Part shown: positions 59,410 through 64,000 of the stretch, one piece after another
How positions within the stretch are numbered: position 1 is the first letter of the stretch
How the letters are laid out: each line of letters begins with the position of its first letter
DNA from: Variovorax sp. Root318D1
GTDB taxonomy: Bacteria; Pseudomonadota; Gammaproteobacteria; Burkholderiales; Burkholderiaceae_C
Direction of reading: 5' to 3'
DNA length: 64,000 nucleotides
NCBI RefSeq assembly: GCF_001424835.1
Contig: NZ_LMCQ01000004.1
Span: 83,483-147,482, forward strand
Position numbers and translations under genes: made by a program
The notes under the pieces: model-generated
The model's input: only the letters and a program-made list of their open reading frames with translations
Told to the model about the DNA's origin: nothing
Database searches by the model: none

Positions 59410-59832
59410 TCAGGCGGCCTGCGGCAGCGGCAGGTAGCGGAATGAGCCCTGCGCACGCGCGACCACGCGGCCCGCGTCGTCGCTGACCGAGGCGCGGCAC
59501 CAGGCCACGCTGGCGTCGTGCTGCACCACTTCGCCGTCGGCCGTGAGGCGGCCGCGGCCCGGTTCGTGAAAGCTGGTGTTGAGGTTGAGCGTGACGGCGG
59601 TGCGTTCGAAGTCGAACAGCGACACGGCTGCACTGGCCATGACCACGTCGAGCAGCGTGACCAGCACGCCGCCATGTACGGCGCCGATGACGTTGCCGAG
59701 CTCGGCCCGCTCGTCGAGAACGAGGCGCGCGCGGCCGCCTTCGGAGAACTCGCGGCGCGCGTCCAGGAGCCGCATGAACGGCACCTGGCCGAACAGGTGG
59801 CGGCGGTCCGCACCCGTGACGGGTTTCATCAT
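59410..59832 (-). CDS. PaaI-family acyl-CoA thioesterase, second copy
   Basis: A 140-residue hot-dog thioesterase with NVIGAVHGGVLVTLLDVVMA and NLNTSFHEPGRGRLTADGEV. It starts at 59832 in an ATGA overlap with the acyl-CoA ligase stop (MMKPVTG). The two PaaI-type genes differ, so probably act on different intermediates. Together they suggest that CoA release is important in this cluster. Confidence 0.88.
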   Translation of the reverse strand: MMKPVTGADRRHLFGQVPFMRLLDARREFSEGGRARLVLDERAELGNVIGAVHGGVLVTLLDVVMASAAVSLFDFERTAVTLNLNTSFHEPGRGRLTADGEVVQHDASVAWCRASVSDDAGRVVARAQGSFRYLPLPQAA

Positions 59833-61331
59833 GGCTGCACCCGCTCGCGCAGCACGTTCTTCAGCACCTTGCCCGCGGCCGACAGCGGCAGCTCGCGCAT
59901 GAAGCTGATGCTGCGGGGGCACTTGTAGCCGGCCAGCCGTTCGCGGCACCAGGCGCGCAGCTCGTCGGCCGTGGCGACGCTTCCTTCGTCCAGCACCACC
60001 GCCGCGTGCACCGCTTCGCCCCAGCGCGCATCGGGCACGCCGATGACCGCCGCTTGCCGCACCTGCGGATGGCTGCGCAGCGCGGCCTCCACTTCGGCGC
60101 AATAGACGTTTTCGCCGCCGCTGATGATCATGTCCTTCAGGCGGTCGACGATGAACAGGTACCCATCGTCCAGCATGCGGCCGGCATCGCCCGTGCGCAG
60201 CCAGCCATCACGCAGCGCGGCGGCCGTAGCCTCGGGGTTGCGCCAATAGCCCTGCATCACCATGGGGCCGCGCGCGAGGATCTCGCCCACCTCGCCGCGC
60301 GGCAACTCGCGGCCGCTCTCGTCCGCGACGATGATCTCCGCGCCGAGCCCGGCGCGGCCGACGGCATTGAGCCGGCCGAGCGAGCGCGCCTCGGGCCGGT
60401 GATTGGCCGGCAGGTTGATGCACACCGCGCCCGCGGTTTCCGTGAGGCCATAGGCTTGGAAGAACTCGGCATGCGGCCAGGCGGCCAGCGCGCGGTCGAG
60501 CAGGTCGGGCGGCATCGGCGCGGCGCCGAAGGCAATGCGCGTGAGGCTGCGCACGCGCTCGGGCGTGAACGAAGGATCGTCCAGCAGCGACTGCAGCATG
60601 CTCGGCACCACGATGATGTCGCCGATGCGGTGCTCGGCAATGGCCTCGATCACCGCCGCGGGCCGGAACTGCGCCATCGTCACGCAGCTGCCACCGACGA
60701 TCAGCTGGCCCACCAGTCGGCCGAGCCCGGCGACGTGGAACAGCGGCGCCACTAGCAGCGACACCGAATCCGGCGCGTTGTTGAGCTCGGCGCCGCGCGT
60801 CATCGACGCCGTCCAGAAGTTCGCGTGGCTCAGCATCACGCCCTTGGAGCGACCGGTGGTGCCGCCGGTGTAGAGGATGGCCGCGAGCGCGTCGCCGCCG
60901 GTGCGCGTGTCGGCCAGCGGCTCGAGCGCGGCCGCTTCTTCTTCGAGCGCGCCGAGGCGCAGCAGCGGCGTCTCGCCGGCCGGTGCGAGCGCCTGCAGCG
61001 TGTCGTCGACCAGCAGCAGCGAGGCTTCGCTGTCTTGCAGCGCGTGCGCGAGCTCGGGCGTGCTCCAGCGGATGTTCAAGGGGCAAGCGACGGCCCCCAG
61101 CCACCAGCACGCGAGGATGGCGCGCACCAGCTGGTCGCTGTTGGGCGCGAGCAGCGCCACGCGGTCGCCGCAGGCGATGCCGCGCCGCGCCAGTGCGGAA
61201 GCCTGCCGCGCCACCCCGCTGGCCAGCTGCGCATGGGTCTGGCGGCGTACACCGCTGTCGCTTACGTGGGTGAGCGCTGCCGCGTCGGAGTTGCGCTGGA
61301 GCGCGCGATGCAGGCCTTGGGTGAGGTACAC
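59829..61331 (-). CDS. Acyl-CoA ligase (AMP-forming), second of the cluster
   Basis: A ligase of about 500 residues, ANL superfamily. P-loop LYTGGTTGRSKGVMLSHAN, YGLTETAG, hinge IVDRLKDMIISGGENVYCAE and LSAAGKVLKNVLRE at the C terminus. A GTG start at 61331 (V-YLTQGLHRALQRNSD) is preferred because it begins the family N terminus; the ATG at 61394 would add a Cys- and Arg-rich leader. It is the first gene of the leftward cluster and is separated by 172 bp from the molybdenum hydroxylase operon. Confidence 0.85.
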   Translation of the reverse strand: MYLTQGLHRALQRNSDAAALTHVSDSGVRRQTHAQLASGVARQASALARRGIACGDRVALLAPNSDQLVRAILACWWLGAVACPLNIRWSTPELAHALQDSEASLLLVDDTLQALAPAGETPLLRLGALEEEAAALEPLADTRTGGDALAAILYTGGTTGRSKGVMLSHANFWTASMTRGAELNNAPDSVSLLVAPLFHVAGLGRLVGQLIVGGSCVTMAQFRPAAVIEAIAEHRIGDIIVVPSMLQSLLDDPSFTPERVRSLTRIAFGAAPMPPDLLDRALAAWPHAEFFQAYGLTETAGAVCINLPANHRPEARSLGRLNAVGRAGLGAEIIVADESGRELPRGEVGEILARGPMVMQGYWRNPEATAAALRDGWLRTGDAGRMLDDGYLFIVDRLKDMIISGGENVYCAEVEAALRSHPQVRQAAVIGVPDARWGEAVHAAVVLDEGSVATADELRAWCRERLAGYKCPRSISFMRELPLSAAGKVLKNVLRERVQP

Positions 61332-61503
61332 GATGGAAGCCGCCGCCTTGTTGAGGATGCAGCGAAGGTTAGATCCGCGTGCGGCCCCAACCAATGGCGG
61401 GAAGCGCCAAAGTGCTTGGCGAAAGCGGTCAGCTGCAGGGACCCGGGACGGTGCGCTTTCAGCCCGCCCCCTGCTCGTTCCTCACGAGGGCTCTCGTGAT
61501 CGC

Positions 61504-63747
61504 CTAGGCAAGGTTGAAGGGCAATTGGCGCAAGGGCTTGCCGGTCAGCCGTGCGATGGCGTTCGCGAAGGCAGGGGCCAGCGGCGGCAGGCCAGGCTCG
61601 CCCATGCCCGTCGGCGGTTCGGCGCTGGGCACGATGTGCACGGCGATTTCGGGCATGTCGGTGATACGAGGAACAGCGAAGTCCCCGAAATTGCTCTGCT
61701 GCACTTCGCCGTCCTTCAAGGTGATGGCCGCGCCTGGCAGGCACATCGACAGGCCCATGAGTGCGGCGCCCTGCACCTGGGCCTCGATGCTGCGCGGGTT
61801 GACGGCCAGGTTGCAATGCACCCCGGCAGTCGCCCGGTGCAGGACCGGCTTGCCGTCCTGCACGGAGGCCTCCACCACATAGGCCACGACGCTCGAGAAG
61901 CATTCGTGCACTGCAACACCCCAGGCACGCCCGGCGGGCAAGGGTGTCTTGCCATAGCCGCTCTTGTCCACCGCCAACTGAAGCGCGGCGCGATGGCGCG
62001 GATTCTTGTCGCCGAAGAGCTGCATGCGGTAGGTCACCGGGTCCTGCTTCGTCGCGCTGGCGATCTCGTCGATCAGCGTCTCCATCACGAAGGCGGTGTG
62101 GGTGGAGCCCACGCTGCGCCACCACAGCACCGGCACGTTGAGCGCGGGGTGATGCATGGTCAGCCGCATCGGCAGTGGATAGGGGTTTCGCATCCCCTCC
62201 GATGCCGTGGGGTCGATGCCGTTCTTCACCCGGCCTCCGAACATGGTGCCTGTGACGATGGACTGGCCCACGATGACGTGATCCCAGGCCAGCACCTGGC
62301 CCCGCTCGTCGAAGCCGATGCGCGCGCGGTGCAGGTGCATGGGACGGTAGTAGCCGCCCTTGATGTCGTCCTCGCGGCTCCAGAGCGTGCGCACGGGTGC
62401 GTTCAGACCGGCGGTGCGCGCTGCCTTGGCGACCTCGCAGCCCAGGACGACGAAGTCGCTGCTGCCCACGCCGCGCCGGCCGAAGCCACCGCCCGCCGTC
62501 TGCACGTTCACCTGCACCTGCTCGGGCTTGAGGCCCAGCACGCGTGCGGCTGCCGCGTTGTCGGCGCCTGGGAACTGGGTGCCGACCCACAACTCGGCGC
62601 GATCGCCGGTCAGCTTGACCGTGCAGTTCAGTGGCTCCATGGGAGCGTGGGCCAGATAAGGGAACACGAACTCGGCTTCCAACTGCTTGGGCGCCGTGGC
62701 CAGTGGTGCCATGTCAGCTTCGAAATGACGCGGGCCAGGCTTCGTGGCCAGTTCGCGGTACTGCACCAGTTGTTTTTCGCTGTCGACCTTCTCCACGGCG
62801 GCGGTGTCCCATTGCAGCTTGAGTGCATCGCGGCCCAGCTTGGCGGGCCAGTAGCCGTCGGCCACCACGGCCACGCCTTCGGCCCCGCGGTCCAGCGGCA
62901 CGCGCAGCACGGCCTTCACGCCCTTGACGGCACGCGCTGCGCTGTCGTCCACCGACTTCAGGCGGGCGCCGAACACCGGCGGCCGGGCCACGACCGCTGT
63001 CAGCTGACCGGGCAAGCGGACGTCGATGCCGAAGTCCTGGCGTCCGCTGCTCTTGGCGCGCGCATCCAGGCGCGTGGTCGGCTTGCCGATGATGCGAAAG
63101 TCCTTCGGGTTTTTCAGCGTGACTTTCTCCGGCACCGGCAATGCCATGGCGGCCTCCGCCAGTTCACCGTAACCGAGCTTGCGGCCGCCCGGCCCCATCA
63201 CCGTGCCCGCCTGCGTGCGGAGCACGGCCACGTCGACGTTCCAGCGAGTCGCCGCCGCAGACAGCAACATGGCGCGGGCACGGGCGCCAAGTTCACGGTA
63301 CTGTGTGAAGCTGTTCTTCACCGAGTTGGAACCGCCGGTGATGTGCATGTTGAAGCGTGGATCGAGATACGCAGCGCTGCTGGAGCCGTTCCGACTGCGT
63401 ACCAACGCCCAGTCCGCATCAAGCTCCTCGGCCAGGATCATCGGCAACGCGGTCTGTACGCCTTGGCCGAACTCGAGCCGGTTGATGGTCACCGTGACTT
63501 CGCCGCTGGATGCGATCTGCATGAAGGCCGACGGCTGTTCCGTTGGCTTGAGGGCACTTGTCGCCGGATCGGCGCTGGTACCCTGTGCCATGGCCAAGTG
63601 CGGGAATGCGCCGAGCGCGAGCCCACCGGCACCGGCCAGTTTCAGGAAGCTGCGGCGCGGCAGTGTGGCGATTGGCTCGGGCCGCTCGCGCTCCAGAATC
63701 TGCTGTAGGGCGCGCGGCATTTCGCCGTAGTCAAGATCGGGCAGCAT
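61504..63747 (-). CDS. Isoquinoline 1-oxidoreductase-type molybdenum hydroxylase, large subunit
   Basis: A 747-residue molybdopterin-binding subunit of the xanthine dehydrogenase family. The N terminus carries a twin-arginine signal ([19 protein letters not shown], residues 31-49), so it is exported to the periplasm with its cofactor. Later segments [18 protein letters not shown] and [12 protein letters not shown] are typical of IorB-type proteins, which oxidise nitrogen heterocycles or aldehydes. A C-terminal glutamate-containing [16 protein letters not shown] holds the family base. The start at 63747 is 10 bp after the small-subunit gene. Confidence 0.92.
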   Translation of the reverse strand: MLPDLDYGEMPRALQQILERERPEPIATLPRRSFLKLAGAGGLALGAFPHLAMAQGTSADPATSALKPTEQPSAFMQIASSGEVTVTINRLEFGQGVQTALPMILAEELDADWALVRSRNGSSSAAYLDPRFNMHITGGSNSVKNSFTQYRELGARARAMLLSAAATRWNVDVAVLRTQAGTVMGPGGRKLGYGELAEAAMALPVPEKVTLKNPKDFRIIGKPTTRLDARAKSSGRQDFGIDVRLPGQLTAVVARPPVFGARLKSVDDSAARAVKGVKAVLRVPLDRGAEGVAVVADGYWPAKLGRDALKLQWDTAAVEKVDSEKQLVQYRELATKPGPRHFEADMAPLATAPKQLEAEFVFPYLAHAPMEPLNCTVKLTGDRAELWVGTQFPGADNAAAARVLGLKPEQVQVNVQTAGGGFGRRGVGSSDFVVLGCEVAKAARTAGLNAPVRTLWSREDDIKGGYYRPMHLHRARIGFDERGQVLAWDHVIVGQSIVTGTMFGGRVKNGIDPTASEGMRNPYPLPMRLTMHHPALNVPVLWWRSVGSTHTAFVMETLIDEIASATKQDPVTYRMQLFGDKNPRHRAALQLAVDKSGYGKTPLPAGRAWGVAVHECFSSVVAYVVEASVQDGKPVLHRATAGVHCNLAVNPRSIEAQVQGAALMGLSMCLPGAAITLKDGEVQQSNFGDFAVPRITDMPEIAVHIVPSAEPPTGMGEPGLPPLAPAFANAIARLTGKPLRQLPFNLA

Positions 63748-63757
63748 GATGTTTCCT

Positions 63758-64000
63758 TCAGGCGAGGGCTTGGGCGGCATCGGCCACCGCGGCGCGGATG
63801 CGGGCGTAAGTACCGCAGCGGCAGATGTTGCCGGCCAAGGCGGCATCGATCTCGGCGGCGGTGGGTTGCTTGCCCTTCGGCTGCGACTTGAGGAATGCCG
63901 TGGCGCTCATGATCTGGCCGCTCTGGCAGTAGCCGCACTGGGCCACGTCATGCTTGACCCATGCGGCGTGCACTGCGGCACCGACCGGGTCGCTGCCATC
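63758..64000 (-). CDS. Isoquinoline 1-oxidoreductase-type [2Fe-2S] small subunit, 5' part missing
   Basis: The C-terminal 80 residues of an IorA-like subunit with the helical 2Fe-2S domain: [17 protein letters not shown] and [15 protein letters not shown]. The N-terminal plant-type [2Fe-2S] domain lies beyond the right edge of the window. It precedes the large-subunit gene by 10 bp and passes electrons from the molybdenum site to an acceptor, probably a c-type cytochrome. Assignment is secure. Confidence 0.92.
   Translation of the reverse strand, partial: DGSDPVGAAVHAAWVKHDVAQCGYCQSGQIMSATAFLKSQPKGKQPTAAEIDAALAGNICRCGTYARIRAAVADAAQALA

Noticed and set aside
60877..63708. A 943-codon open frame on the plus strand
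   Set aside because: It runs antisense to the ligase and molybdenum hydroxylase genes and exists because high GC content reduces stop codons. Its translation has no domain character and is rich in Arg, Ala and His.
1..64000. CRISPR arrays, tRNA and rRNA genes
   Set aside because: No regularly spaced direct repeats and no cloverleaf or rRNA-like stretches were seen by eye in the gaps between genes.

Overview
The window looks like chromosomal DNA of a high-GC betaproteobacterium of the order Burkholderiales, most likely Comamonadaceae and close to Variovorax. The basis is the protein style, five Bug-type periplasmic receptors, CioAB, and an intergenic repeat of a type I associate with that family at 55748-55818. 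No rRNA, tRNA, CRISPR array or complete insertion sequence was seen. Coordinates and motifs were read by eye; no database search was run.

Layout. (1) 1-13478 is a catabolic cluster around a divergent IclR regulator. Leftward run iclR, acyl-CoA dehydrogenase, ADP-forming acyl-CoA synthetase, an alpha-methylacyl-CoA racemase-like CaiB protein and a nitronate monooxygenase cut by the window edge. Rightward run a Bug receptor, a DUF35 protein, a cysteine-less thiolase homologue, enoyl-CoA hydratase, three SDRs, a second Bug receptor, a SnoaL-like protein and a small ABM protein. (2) 13479-23299 holds housekeeping and accessory genes: pyrF, a small tyrosine phosphatase homologue, RidA with a divergent LysR regulator, a GGDEF-EAL protein, cyanide-insensitive oxidase CioAB with a 52-residue DUF2474 protein, and a secreted amidohydrolase. 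(3) 23310-32169 has a MarR/Bug divergent pair and a seven-gene leftward operon for oxidising an unidentified amino acid, opine or amine: ALDH, cupin, two DAO-type flavoproteins, a HcnA-like 2Fe-2S protein, a HcnB-like flavoprotein and an Asp/Glu racemase family protein. (4) 32534-37446 is accessory: a methyltransferase, two GNATs, an orphan Liv-type receptor and three unrecognised genes.

(5) 37743-46269 is the most intriguing part. A single GntR-headed operon encodes an AprA-like flavoprotein, an AprB-like ferredoxin, a HEAT-repeat protein, a 7Fe ferredoxin, a NitT/TauT-type ABC importer whose binding protein carries a NosL-like C-terminal extension, a DUF971 protein and a ferredoxin-NADP reductase. 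It reads as an NADPH-to-flavoprotein reductive chain tied to uptake of an unknown small compound. (6) 46578-61331 is a second acyl-CoA catabolic cluster, all leftward: two acyl-CoA ligases, two acyl-CoA dehydrogenases, a MaoC pair, a PaaG-like isomerase, a DECR2-like reductase, two thioesterases, one thiolase with its cysteine, one DUF35/cysteine-less thiolase pair and two Bug receptors. (7) 61504-64000 is an isoquinoline 1-oxidoreductase-type molybdenum hydroxylase, its small subunit cut by the window edge.

Regions 1 and 6 share a theme: uptake by Bug receptors, CoA activation, beta-oxidation of a bulky or branched acyl chain, and cleavage by a DUF35/thiolase-like pair of the kind known as retro-aldolases in steroid side-chain degradation.
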